DNA of 35,772 nt. Origin: an uncultured Cycloclasticus sp. (GTDB lineage: Bacteria; Pseudomonadota; Gammaproteobacteria; Methylococcales; Cycloclasticaceae). Below, in pieces: positions 1 through 8,700 of this stretch. The notes under the pieces are model-generated. The model ran no database searches, was not told the origin of the DNA, and worked only from the letters and a program-made list of their open reading frames with translations. The first letter of the stretch is position 1. Every line of letters begins with the position of its first letter. The stretch spans positions 1 through 35,772 of the forward strand of contig CAJXOJ010000004.1 in NCBI GenBank assembly GCA_913057515.1. The letters run 5' to 3'. The translations under genes were made by a program, and so were the position numbers.

Positions 1-227
1 TTTTTGTCACTCTTGAACCTTGCGTGATGTGTTTGGGGGCTATTCAACATGCGCGTATTAAACGCATTGTGTTTGGTGCGTTGGATGAAAAAAGGGGCGC
101 TGTTTGTAGTGCGCTATCACTCACTAAAGCTACTTATGCAAACCATCATGTTGAGTGGACAGGGGGCGTGCTGGCGAAGGAGTGTTCTGAGTTATTAACC
201 GCTTTTTTTAAAAAAAGGCGTAAATGA
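1..227 (+). CDS. tadA: tRNA-specific adenosine deaminase TadA, C-terminal part (5' end outside window)
   Basis: This is the C-terminal roughly 74 residues of the enzyme that deaminates the wobble adenosine (A34) of tRNA-Arg(ACG) to inosine. The reading frame is open from the window edge (first complete codon at base 3). It carries the zinc-binding PCxxC segment of the cytidine/deoxycytidylate deaminase fold, seen as TLEPCVMCLGAIQHARI. This is followed by a VFGALDEKRGA stretch and the C-terminal helix ending FFKKRRK, all closely like E. coli TadA. The catalytic HAE motif lies upstream and is not visible, so activity cannot be judged. The gene ends with TGA at 225-227. The 93 bases to the next gene hold no clear terminator. 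Confidence 0.9.
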   Translation, partial: FVTLEPCVMCLGAIQHARIKRIVFGALDEKRGAVCSALSLTKATYANHHVEWTGGVLAKECSELLTAFFKKRRK

Positions 228-320
228 AAGGGCTATAGGATACTTTAAGGCGGTTATCAGCTTAATCAGGGTGACTTACTAGGTTATTGCAATTGTGTTG
301 ATCATAGCGCAAGGAAAATA

Positions 321-1154
321 ATGGCAAAATACAGTGAAACAAGATGGCTTGCTAGTGATGGAATGCCTATGCATGCCGTTAGGTGGCAGCCTGATGATGA
401 GCCGGTGATGGTGGTTTGTTTAATACATGGTTTAGGCGAGCATAGTGGTCGCTACCAAGACATGGTTGAATACTATACATCTTGTGGTATTGAGGTTGTT
501 TCGTTTGATTTACGCGGACATGGGAAGTCTGGTGGTCAACGTGGTCATAGTGATGATTTTCAGCAAATAATACGAGATATTGATCGGTTTTTGTATAAAG
601 CATCCGGTATTGATATAGGGAAGCCTCACTTTATTTATGGGCATAGTTTGGGTGGCACTTTAACGATCAAATATGCCTTGTCACACCCCGGTCAGTTTAA
701 AGGTGTCATTTTAAGTTCACCCTTATTTAAGCCGACGTTTGAACCGCCTAAATGGAAGTTGATGTTGGGTCGTTTGGTACAATCATTTTGGCCAACCTTG
801 TCACTATCTAGTGCAATAGATCCACGAGTTTTAACTAGAGATAAGGTACTGTTAGAAAGCCGTATGACAGACACTTTAATGCACGGTAAAATTTCAGCCA
901 AACTCGGTACTCAGATGTTAAACGAGGGGCAGCGTTTATTAGAAGAGGCATCGTTAGTCAATTTCCCTCTTTTGGTGATGCACGGCGATGCTGATGGGTT
1001 AACCAGTCATCAGGCGAGCGCATTATTTGCCAAGCGTGCTGGCCCGAAATGTACATTAAAAATATGGCAAGGCTTTTACCATGAATTACATCACGAACCA
1101 GAAAAACAGGAGGTGTTCAACTACTGTATCGACTGGATGAAGCGAGCCTTATAA
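321..1154 (+). CDS. alpha/beta hydrolase, monoacylglycerol lipase / lysophospholipase type
   Basis: This 277-residue cytosolic serine hydrolase belongs to the Hydrolase_4 (serine aminopeptidase S33-like) family, which includes monoglyceride lipases and PldB-type lysophospholipases. The oxyanion-hole segment HGLGEHSGRY (36-45) is characteristic of monoacylglycerol lipases. The nucleophile elbow GHSLGG places the catalytic serine at 109. The acid is probably Asp225 in HGDADGLTS, and the histidine is His254 in GFYHELHHE. No signal peptide is visible. The start is supported by AAGGA six bases before the ATG. Its 3' end overlaps that of the convergent mltF by six bases. Hydrolysis of monoacylglycerol or a similar ester is inferred from the motifs; the natural substrate is unknown. 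Confidence 0.8.
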   Translation: MAKYSETRWLASDGMPMHAVRWQPDDEPVMVVCLIHGLGEHSGRYQDMVEYYTSCGIEVVSFDLRGHGKSGGQRGHSDDFQQIIRDIDRFLYKASGIDIGKPHFIYGHSLGGTLTIKYALSHPGQFKGVILSSPLFKPTFEPPKWKLMLGRLVQSFWPTLSLSSAIDPRVLTRDKVLLESRMTDTLMHGKISAKLGTQMLNEGQRLLEEASLVNFPLLVMHGDADGLTSHQASALFAKRAGPKCTLKIWQGFYHELHHEPEKQEVFNYCIDWMKRAL

Positions 1155-2567
1155 AGCCGGTAAATTTTTATTTAAAGCGGGGTAGCTACTAGGTAGGTTT
1201 TGTTTACCTTTTATACGATTAGATTCAAGTTGATTTAACATGTTGTAATAGAGTCTAACATTTTCAACATAGGTAACAGGTTCTTTACCACGTGCGTAAC
1301 CATGCTTTGTTTTTTTATACCATTCCTTTTCTGCAAGAAGTGGTAGGTGTTGTTTTACGTCAACCCATTTGTCAGGGTCTTTACCCTCTTGTTGAGTCAA
1401 AATGCGTGCATCTTCCAAATGGCCGAAACCAATATTGTAGGAGGCGAGGGCCATCCAAGTTTTATCTGGCTCAGTAATGCGTTTTGGTATTTTTTTAATT
1501 CGTGTTGATAAATAGCGAGCACCGCCTTTAATGCTTTGCTCAGGATCCAAGCGGTCAGTGACGTTCATCTGTTTAGCGGTTGCTTTTGTTAGCATCATAA
1601 TGCCACGCACGCCGGTGGGGGAGATGGCATGTTCATTCCAATGAGACTCTTGATATGCGACTGCAGCAAGTAACTTCCAATCAAGCTTGTATTTATCAGC
1701 AGCACGCTGAAAAACCCCTTTCAACTTTGGTAGCCTACTTTTTGCGTGTTGCCTGAATGTACAAATTCCAACGTAGTTCAACTGTTTGGAGTAACCGAAG
1801 TGTTTATCTTGAAGTTGCTTGAGTACGCCATTGGACTTTATTTCAGCAAGGAATCTAACGGCTTCATTGTATAAGCTGTGGTCTTGACTTAAGGGGAAGG
1901 CCCAAGCGATTTTTTCAGGTTTGGATATATCAAATGCAATATTTAGATTGGGGTACTGGCTGTGAATTAGTTGAAATTGATTTGAATCTACAATGGTGTA
2001 ATCAAGTAAATGATTATTAACCATGGAGACTAACTCTAGAACAGTGCTGTCACTGACTTCATGCCAAGAGAGTTTTGGATGGGAGGTGCTAACTTTTCGA
2101 AGGTTTTCAGCATGGCTAGAACCGGCCAATACCTCGAAGAAAGGGCTGGTCAGTTGAGAAATTGATTTTGGCCGGCGTATTCGATTATGGTAAATAACTT
2201 GTTGTGTGACTTCATAATATGGCGGCGTAAAATGTAGTTGATTTTTCCGTCCAGGGGTGACGCTTAACCCAGCGGCTACAAAATCAGCTTCTTGCTTAGT
2301 GGTTAATTGTAATAACTGTTGAAAATTTTCTGCAAAGGTAAAACGGATGTTGACACCAAGGCTGTCGGCAAACAAAGAGGCTAGTTCGTATTCAAACCCA
2401 TAAGGGCCTGACTTATTAAGCATATAGGTCGTTGGGTCTACCCTTGTTAAAACGACCAGTTCACCACGATCAATAACGGACTCTAATGAGGATGATTGCT
2501 GAAAGCAGCTAGATAAAAAATACAGTGAAATAAAAAAAGAAAACTTGATGAGTAATGCTTTAGACAT
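1149..2567 (-). CDS. mltF: membrane-bound lytic murein transglycosylase F (MltF)
   Basis: A 472-residue outer-membrane lipoprotein that cleaves the MurNAc-GlcNAc bond of peptidoglycan, leaving 1,6-anhydroMurNAc. A short hydrophobic signal sequence ends in the lipobox LSSC with the lipidated cysteine at 21. Residues about 30-260 form an ABC-transporter substrate-binding-like module (SBP_bac_3), the regulatory domain typical of MltF. Residues about 285-450 are the SLT/lysozyme-like domain. The catalytic glutamate is Glu307 in AYQESHW, followed by the family's SPTGVRGIMML motif. Length and domain order match E. coli MltF. The gene stands alone on the minus strand and shares its last six bases with the convergent hydrolase, leaving no room for a separate terminator. 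Confidence 0.92.
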   Translation of the reverse strand: MSKALLIKFSFFISLYFLSSCFQQSSSLESVIDRGELVVLTRVDPTTYMLNKSGPYGFEYELASLFADSLGVNIRFTFAENFQQLLQLTTKQEADFVAAGLSVTPGRKNQLHFTPPYYEVTQQVIYHNRIRRPKSISQLTSPFFEVLAGSSHAENLRKVSTSHPKLSWHEVSDSTVLELVSMVNNHLLDYTIVDSNQFQLIHSQYPNLNIAFDISKPEKIAWAFPLSQDHSLYNEAVRFLAEIKSNGVLKQLQDKHFGYSKQLNYVGICTFRQHAKSRLPKLKGVFQRAADKYKLDWKLLAAVAYQESHWNEHAISPTGVRGIMMLTKATAKQMNVTDRLDPEQSIKGGARYLSTRIKKIPKRITEPDKTWMALASYNIGFGHLEDARILTQQEGKDPDKWVDVKQHLPLLAEKEWYKKTKHGYARGKEPVTYVENVRLYYNMLNQLESNRIKGKQNLPSSYPALNKNLPAL

Positions 2568-2726
2568 GATCTATAGATTAGTTGAGTTTTCAGTAAAAGC
2601 TAATTAATGACTACATTTGTAGGTGGAAAATTTAAGTTTACAGTTTGAAGGTCACTGTTTGATGGCGAATAGAGTGAGAGCGGTATAAAACAACCAGAAT
2701 GCTTGATGTCATCAGAGGGCAAAGCA

Positions 2727-2748
2727 GTGCCAGGTAATAACCTGGCAC
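2727..2748 (-). terminator. candidate terminator downstream of fructose-bisphosphate aldolase
   Basis: A perfect 9-bp inverted repeat (GTGCCAGGT at 2727-2735 and ACCTGGCAC at 2740-2748) encloses a 4-base loop, 58 bases beyond the aldolase stop. On the minus strand it is followed by a T-containing but not uniform tract (TGCTTTG), so termination is plausible but not strong. A smaller stem, GACAA/TTGTC at 2752-2765, lies between it and the gene. Confidence 0.5.
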
Positions 2749-2805
2749 ATTGACAATTTTTTGTCGCTTTGCAACTAGATGACTGATGTGTCAGTAGGCG
2801 TGTGC

Positions 2806-3870
2806 TTACTTAATGACTGGGTTCAGCTCCCCAGATTCGTAACGAAGAACCATCGCTTCAAGATCAATTGGTTTGATTTGACTAGCCTGTCCAGATGTTC
2901 CAAAAGCATTCATACGAGCCTCACAAATGCCTTGCATAGCTTCAGTTGATACCGCTAAAAACTTTCTAGGGTCAAAGTTTTTAGGATTTTCTGTTAAATG
3001 TTGACGGATAGAGCCAGTACTGGCTAGGCGTAAGTCGGTATCTATATTGACCTTGCGTACACCGTATTTGATGCCCTGTTGAATTTCTTCAACTGGTACG
3101 CCATACGTTTGGCCTAAGTCACCGCCGAAATCATTAACAATTTTTAGCCAATCTTGAGGCACTGATGAAGAGCCGTGCATAACAAGGTGGGTATTAGGTA
3201 GTCGTGCATGAATATCTTTGATGCGTTGGATCGCTAATGTGTCGCCAGTAGGGGGCTTGGTGAATTTGTAGGCACCATGACTGGTTCCAATAGCAATAGC
3301 CAGTGCGTCAACACCGGTTTGTTTAACGAAATCAGCTGCTTCTTCAGGATCTGTGAGCATTTGTTCGTGGGTTAGTACGCCAGCTGCGCCAACGCCATCT
3401 TCCTCGCCTGCTTCACCTGTTTCTAATGAACCCAAACAGCCAAGCTCACCTTCTACTGACACGCCGCAAGCATGTGACATCTCAACGGTCTTTTTAGTGA
3501 CGTCCACATTATACTGGTAGCTGCTAGGCGTTTTACCATCGGCTTCTAATGAGCCATCCATCATCACCGATGTGAAGCCAAGTTGAATAGAGCGTTGGCA
3601 AATAGCTGGGCTTGTACCGTGATCTTGGTGAAAAACAACGGGGATATGTGGGTATTGTTCAACGGCAGCAAGAATTAAATGTTTTAAAAATGAAGAGCCT
3701 GCATATTTTCTAGCGCCAGCAGAGCCTTGAATAATAACGGGGCTATTGGTTACATCAGCCGCTTGCATCACAGCATGAACTTGTTCCATATTATTAGCAT
3801 TAAAAGCAGGGACGCCGTAGTTATTTTCAGCAGCGTGGTCAAGTAGTTGGCGTAGAGAAATTAAAGCCAT
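2806..3870 (-). CDS. fba: fructose-1,6-bisphosphate aldolase, class II (Calvin-type subfamily)
   Basis: A zinc-dependent aldolase of 354 residues that interconverts fructose 1,6-bisphosphate with dihydroxyacetone phosphate and glyceraldehyde 3-phosphate in glycolysis, gluconeogenesis and, in some relatives, carbon fixation. The opening [10 protein letters not shown] and the overall length match the subfamily often named CbbA or Fba, about 354 residues. Catalytic Asp83 and zinc ligand His84 lie in FHQDHGTS. Glu142, His198 (TSHGAYKF) and His232 (MHGSSS) fit the remaining metal and substrate positions. I chose the ATG at 3870: AAGGAG lies seven bases upstream, whereas a TTG two codons earlier would sit against that site. 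The family assignment is firm; a Calvin-cycle role is not implied, since no RuBisCO or phosphoribulokinase gene is in view. Confidence 0.93.
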   Translation of the reverse strand: MALISLRQLLDHAAENNYGVPAFNANNMEQVHAVMQAADVTNSPVIIQGSAGARKYAGSSFLKHLILAAVEQYPHIPVVFHQDHGTSPAICQRSIQLGFTSVMMDGSLEADGKTPSSYQYNVDVTKKTVEMSHACGVSVEGELGCLGSLETGEAGEEDGVGAAGVLTHEQMLTDPEEAADFVKQTGVDALAIAIGTSHGAYKFTKPPTGDTLAIQRIKDIHARLPNTHLVMHGSSSVPQDWLKIVNDFGGDLGQTYGVPVEEIQQGIKYGVRKVNIDTDLRLASTGSIRQHLTENPKNFDPRKFLAVSTEAMQGICEARMNAFGTSGQASQIKPIDLEAMVLRYESGELNPVIK

Positions 3871-3877
3871 TTGCAAT

Positions 3878-3883
3878 CTCCTT
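3878..3883 (-). promoter_or_regulatory. ribosome binding site fixing the aldolase start
   Basis: On the minus strand this reads AAGGAG, seven bases before the ATG at 3870. It rules out the in-frame TTG at 3876, which would leave almost no spacing. Confidence 0.75.
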
Positions 3884-3903
3884 ATTAGTTGAGTTGTTTA
3901 GTG

Positions 3904-3922
3904 ACGAATGAGTAAGATTCGT
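3904..3922. repeat. short inverted repeat in the aldolase leader
   Basis: ACGAAT at 3904-3909 and ATTCGT at 3917-3922 form a 6-bp inverted repeat around a 7-base spacer, 33 bases upstream of the aldolase ATG. It could be an operator half-site pair or a small leader hairpin. Nothing else in the sequence decides between these. Confidence 0.3.
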
Positions 3923-3984
3923 TAAGATCACTAGTTTAACTTTTATAAGGAGCAGTTTCTATTTTAAATAAAGCTTCGAGCATA

Positions 3985-4016
3985 AAAAAGCCGTGATCAT
4001 CTGGCCACGGCTTTTT
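3985..4016. terminator. bidirectional rho-independent terminator between phasin gene and aldolase
   Basis: An 11-bp perfect stem (AAAAAGCCGTG at 3985-3995 with CACGGCTTTTT at 4006-4016) and a 10-base loop have T runs on either strand. It lies just after the stop of the leftward phasin gene at 4035 and before the aldolase leader. It should therefore insulate aldolase transcription from phasin transcription. Confidence 0.85.
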
Positions 4017-4034
4017 GACTTATCTCTAAAGTGC

Positions 4035-4358
4035 TTATTTTTTAGGTGTTAATGCACTCGTGCTTTCTTTAACGATGTTTAAAACTTGCTCGTTATAAGC
4101 TTTTGTATCTTCAAATAAAGCTTTGCTATCAGCAACAACTTTCTCAAGGCCAGACTGTGCTAGCTCAACTTGTTCTTTAGCAAAAGCATTAAGTGCTTCA
4201 GCATCTTTTATGTTAACAGCAGCTTTGATGCGTGCCTCAGTAAGTTCGGCGTAATTTTTAGCCGCTTCTTGCTGAGCGGCTGCCATTTTTTCAAATTGAG
4301 TTTTGTTTAATTCAATTAATTTAGTAATCGGTGCTAAAAAAGCATTAAAGTCGTTCAT
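4035..4358 (-). CDS. phasin family protein (downstream copy)
   Basis: A 107-residue, almost wholly helical protein of the phasin (PhaP-like) family. These are small amphipathic proteins that coat polyhydroxyalkanoate granules or act as general stress and chaperone-like proteins. The order FNAFLAPITKLIELN, then a Gln/Ala/Glu-rich helix, then KDAEALNAFAKEQ and FEDTKAYNEQV, is typical. There is no signal peptide or membrane segment. It is clearly paralogous to the next gene upstream, sharing the phrases LIELN/LVELN, IKDxxAL, ELAQS/ALAQS and the ending KEST/QEST. A GGAG site precedes the ATG. It has its own probable promoter at 4395-4423 and a strong terminator, which suggests an abundant transcript. 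No PHA synthase gene is in the window, so a granule role is inferred. Confidence 0.8.
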   Translation of the reverse strand: MNDFNAFLAPITKLIELNKTQFEKMAAAQQEAAKNYAELTEARIKAAVNIKDAEALNAFAKEQVELAQSGLEKVVADSKALFEDTKAYNEQVLNIVKESTSALTPKK

Positions 4359-4394
4359 GATATCTCTCCGTTAAGGTTTATTTAAGTTAAACAG

Positions 4395-4423
4395 AGTATA
4401 AAACATTTAATATTGCAGCGCAA
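4395..4423 (-). promoter_or_regulatory. candidate sigma-70 promoter for the downstream phasin gene
   Basis: Read on the minus strand: -35 TTGCGC (4418-4423), a 17-base spacer and -10 TATACT (4395-4400), about 37 bases before the phasin ATG. The -10 has five of six consensus bases; the -35 keeps the TTG. Confidence 0.45.
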
Positions 4424-4478
4424 CATTACGTTGTGTTGCCATCCAATATGTTTTATTGGGAAGAGCTCATGTGTTTTA

Positions 4479-4835
4479 TTATTTTTTAGTTTTAAGGCTT
4501 GTTTCTTTTTTTATTTCCTCTTTAAGCTGAGCGGTGCTTTCTTGGAATAGCTGAATCACTTCAGCGTTATAGCCTGTCATGGCTTCAAACATTGTACGGC
4601 TATTACCTACCATTTTTTCATAGTTACTTTGAGCTAAGGCCATTTGGTCGGTGACGAAACTTGCTAAAGCGACGGGGTCTTTAATGTCTGATGCGCTTTG
4701 TATGCGTTGCTGAACCAGAGCACGGTAATCTTCGGCCGCTTTTTTTTGGGCTTGCATAAGCGTATCAAAATGTTGAGTATTTAATTCAACAAGTTTTGAA
4801 ATGGGTTGGGTAAAACTCTTAATATTTTCAACCAT
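4479..4835 (-). CDS. phasin family protein (upstream copy)
   Basis: A 118-residue helical phasin, paralogue of the gene just downstream. It begins MVENIKSFTQPISKLVELN, has the same amphipathic pattern, and ends in a Lys/Glu-rich tail (KEEIKKETSLKTKK). AAGGAG-like bases (AAAAGGAG) sit seven bases before the ATG. Only 23 bases separate it from the stop of pyrF upstream, so read-through from pyrF is possible, although a phasin needs far more expression than pyrF and may have a promoter inside pyrF. The function, a granule surface protein or storage/stress helper, follows from the family; the sequence itself shows only the fold type. Confidence 0.8.
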   Translation of the reverse strand: MVENIKSFTQPISKLVELNTQHFDTLMQAQKKAAEDYRALVQQRIQSASDIKDPVALASFVTDQMALAQSNYEKMVGNSRTMFEAMTGYNAEVIQLFQESTAQLKEEIKKETSLKTKK

Positions 4836-4858
4836 TATGGTCTCCTTTTATTGAGTTG

Positions 4859-5581
4859 TTAATCGCTAAAAATAGCGCGAATGTTATCTTGGATATCCAA
4901 TGCAGCCTGTCGAGGGTCCTCTGCATCACGAATAGGCCGGCCCACCACAATATGGTCTGCTCCGTTGTGAAATGCTTGCTCAACACTGACAACACGCTTT
5001 TGATCATCTTCAGGACGATTATCAACAGGGCGAATACCGGGTGATACAACCAAGAAATTCTTGCCTAACGATTCTCGTAGCCCAGGTGCTTCTAGCCCAG
5101 AAGAAATAACACCATCACAGCCGAGTTCAATGGCCCGTTTCGCACGTGAGGTGACCAGTTCTTCAATATCACACTTAAATCCTAGGTCATCTAAATCACC
5201 ACGATCTAAGCTGGTTAACACTGTGACCGCGAGAACTTTTAGGCTGCCTTTCTGATCAGCGGCAGCTTGCATAATGGCATTGTTGCCATGGATAGTGACA
5301 AAATCGACCTTTTTATCACTAAGTTGTTTAACTGCACGGCCAACGGTTGCGGGTACATCAAAAAACTTGAGGTCGACGAAAATGCGTTTGTTTTGCTCGT
5401 TGAGCCAATCAATCAAGTCAAAATAATTGCCAGACATAAATAGCTCAAGCCCTATTTTGTAGAATACAACACTATCACCGAGTAGGCTCACTAAGGCCTT
5501 AGCGCTTGGGATGTCAGGCACATCTAAGGCAACAATAAGTCGTTCGCTAACGGGAATGGGTTTGTTTGAAAGCCATGACAT
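4859..5581 (-). CDS. pyrF: orotidine 5'-phosphate decarboxylase
   Basis: A 240-residue cytosolic TIM-barrel enzyme that converts OMP to UMP, the last step of de novo pyrimidine synthesis. The strand-1 motif IVALDVPD places the substrate-binding Asp at 20. The catalytic Asp-x-Lys-x-x-x-x-Asp set is seen as VDLKFFDVPAT, with Asp70, Lys72 and Asp75. The phosphate-binding end VVSPGIRPV and VVGRPI are present. The start is supported by GGAG eight bases upstream. E. coli has H-D-I-P-N-T where this protein has F-D-V-P-A-T, a change seen in other bacterial PyrF proteins and not expected to harm the enzyme. It is the first gene of the leftward group and diverges from the large sensor kinase gene. Confidence 0.95.
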   Translation of the reverse strand: MSWLSNKPIPVSERLIVALDVPDIPSAKALVSLLGDSVVFYKIGLELFMSGNYFDLIDWLNEQNKRIFVDLKFFDVPATVGRAVKQLSDKKVDFVTIHGNNAIMQAAADQKGSLKVLAVTVLTSLDRGDLDDLGFKCDIEELVTSRAKRAIELGCDGVISSGLEAPGLRESLGKNFLVVSPGIRPVDNRPEDDQKRVVSVEQAFHNGADHIVVGRPIRDAEDPRQAALDIQDNIRAIFSD

Positions 5582-5614
5582 GATGTGTCACTCCATAATG
5601 AATTAATGAAAGGT

Positions 5615-5643
5615 ATTATAACGATGTACAAAGTGCTTGCCGA
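5615..5643 (-). promoter_or_regulatory. candidate sigma-70 promoter for pyrF
   Basis: On the minus strand: -35 TCGGCA (5638-5643), a 17-base spacer and a perfect -10 TATAAT (5615-5620), 33 bases before the pyrF ATG. The -35 matches four of six consensus bases. Confidence 0.5.
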
Positions 5644-5694
5644 CGGAAATTTTAGTTGTTTGGTATTAAAACTAATATTGAGCTTTTCAACTAT

Positions 5695-5702
5695 GATATA
5701 AA
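5695..5702 (+). promoter_or_regulatory. possible extended -10 promoter for the sensor kinase gene
   Basis: The TG at 5694-5695 lies one base before TATAAA at 5697-5702, forming an extended -10 element 82 bases before the kinase ATG. No well-spaced -35 is seen, which extended -10 promoters tolerate. The call is weak. Confidence 0.3.
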
Positions 5703-5784
5703 TTATATGTGTATGAGTTGAAATAGTATGGCCGCGCGCCAAGCATGGAGTAAATGGACTTTGATAGCTATTCGTTAACGACTT

Positions 5785-8700
5785 ATGAATGTAAAAAAAT
5801 TTAGCCAGCAACTAAATAGAGCCCTTTTGTTGGGTGCGATATGTTTGTCGGTTGTCTCGTCGGGCTTAATCTCTTATGTTGCATATGAAAAAGAGCGTGC
5901 CGCATATATTAGCCAAAGTGAAGCGCTTACATCAGCATTAGCAAATCAAGTGCTTATTCCTTTTTCAGGAAGTATTGATGAACTATTGAGTCGCACATTC
6001 AAATCGTTTAAAGAATTTCAAAGCCTGCAAAAAATTATTTTGTTTGATGAGGAATTTCAGGAGCAATTTTCGTTAAAAAAAGACAGTGATTATGAGTCAA
6101 TTAGTGGGTGGCAAGATGATAGTCGACGAGGGGTTAATCTTGAGCGAGAAACTGAACATGCATTTTATTTTACCGTTCAAATAAACAAAAGTGGTGGGGA
6201 TACTAGACATTACTTGATGGTTATATTCGATCGTCCATCCGCTATAACCTCTATAGCGTCAATGTTCTTTACTAATATAGGTATTATTATTACTATCGCG
6301 TTCTTTTTGTCGCTCCTAACCAGTTTACTAGCTAGGCGGTTAACTAGGCTGTTAGAAGCCTTCTCGTCTATTATGATTCAAGCAGCTTCAGGGGAAACAG
6401 AGCTTAGAGCTGATTATGACGCGTCTGCTGAATTCAGCCAAATGTCTGAATCATTCAATCAGATGATGGAGGTGATTGAAAAAAGAAGTAGTGAGCTTGA
6501 GTCATCGAGAGACCAAGCTGTTCAAATTGCTAAGATTAAATCTGACTTTGCAGCGAATGTTAGTCATGAGATTAGGACGCCCCTTAATGGGATTTTGGGG
6601 ATGGTTAATCTATTAAAAGAAATGGGTTTGCCAGAACACCAACATGAATATCTAGAGGTGGCGAGTAAGTCGGGTGAATCTTTACTTCAGATGATTAACG
6701 ACGTGTTGGATTTTAGTAAAATGGAATCAGGTCATTTTGAACTAGAGCTAAAAGACCTTGATCTGAGATTATTACTGGAACAAATAGCCCTGTTATATGC
6801 AGAGAAAATTCAAGCGAAAGATCTAGAGCTTTGCTTAGATCTACCAATAGACTCTGCATTATTTATTCGTGCTGATGCCACTAGAATCCGACAAGTTATC
6901 GGTAATTTATTAAGCAATGCCGTTAAGTTCACAACGATGGGGCATATTACGCTCGCCATGAGCGTTGTGTCTAAGTCCAAGGGTCGAGCAATGATTGAGA
7001 TTGCGGTTACAGATACGGGTATAGGTATCCCTGAGGGTTCATTGACCGATATATTCAGGCCGTTTGGTCAAGTGAGTGCAGAAAATTCAAATGAATATGG
7101 GGGAACAGGGTTAGGATTGACGATTGTTAACCAATTGACAGAATTGATGGGTGGTTCTGTTGCTGTGACGAGTGAGGTGGATAAAGGCTCGTGTTTTAAA
7201 GTGCTACTTCCAATGCAAGCTCATGAGATAACTCTTGAAGAGCAGGCCGAAGAAGTCGAGTTGTTAGCAGGTAAAAGAGTTTTGCTGGTTGAGTCGTTTG
7301 ATTCAACAAAAAAATACCTCCAAGGTATATTGGGGTCTTGGGGAGTGGAATGTGAAGTGGTTGATAGCTTAGATGAAGCCGTGCTAAACCTAAACCTTGA
7401 GAGAGACTCTAGAGGACTTCCAGATGTCTGTTTATTCAATGTGGATTACAGCTCAGGTGATATGAGTGCTTTCCTTGCGAGTTTTAAAAAGAATGAGGTG
7501 TTTGCCGATACAAAACTCATTCCAATGGTGAGATTTGGGAGCAGGGTAAGCTCTATTGGTGATTCGGGTGAACTTTTTTCAGGCTCAATAGATCGCCCTA
7601 TGCGTTATGCAAAGTTGAGAATGACATTAGTCGATATATTTTCTGAAGGCAAAGGTCGTGACGAAGAACATCTTGAGAAAAAGGTTAAACCTCACGAGAT
7701 GCTGCAAAGTTTGAGGGTGCTTGTTGTTGATGATAATGCAACCAACTTACTGGTAGCAACGGCAATGCTTAAAGAACTGGGTATCGGGTCCGATGTTGCT
7801 AATAATGGTGAAAAGGCTTTGATAGCCTGTAAAGAAAAAACGTATGACCTTGTTTTGATGGATTGTAATATGCCCGTTATGGATGGTTATGAAGCCACTC
7901 AAGCCATTCGTTTATTAGGTGCGGGCATTAAACAACCCATCATTATCGCGTTAACAGCACAAGATAAGGAAGATCAGCTTGAGCAATGTATTAATAGTGG
8001 CATGAGTGGTTATTTATTAAAGCCATTTCAATTGCCGGATTTGCTGGCGAAACTTGAAAAAGAGCTTGGCTACCCTTTAAATGATGAGCATTTCTCTGAT
8101 ATTGAGCTGGAAGTTTCTGATGGCTCAGTGATTAGTGATTCGGTTTTTAAAGAACTAGTTATTAACACAGGGAGTGGGGTTCAACAAATTGTACAGTCTT
8201 ATTTATTAGACTGCCCGATTTATATCGTGACCTTAACTGCTGCGATGGAAGCCGGTGATACGACTAAATGCCTAGATCTAGCACATAAAATTAAAGGAAG
8301 CTCTCGTAATTTGGGTGCGGAAGGTCTCGTATCTATTTGTTTGGATATAGAAAATATTTGGTCTCAAAAAGTGCCTGATGCGCATACTATTGCATTACTG
8401 GTTGACCGTTTAGAGCATGAGTTCTCGCTAGTTGAAGCAACATTAAATAGCAGGCTAGCCACGTTGCAAATATCATCAAGGGGGCAAACAAAACGAACGA
8501 AGGAAGTTGTTTTAATTGTTGATGATGACCAAAGTACACGAATGACTGTTGCGAGTGTGCTAGAGCGAGAAGGCTATCAAGTGGAGTTAGGGGCAAATGG
8601 TCGAGATGCGGTTAGATTGTTTCAGATACTAAGACCTAACGTGGTTATTATGGATGCGATGATGCCTATTAAAGACGGCTTTGAGGCATGTAGGGAGATT

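Noticed and set aside
3871-3876. TTG start two codons upstream of the aldolase ATG
   Set aside because: The AAGGAG site is optimally placed for the ATG at 3870 and too near the TTG; the family starts with MALIS.
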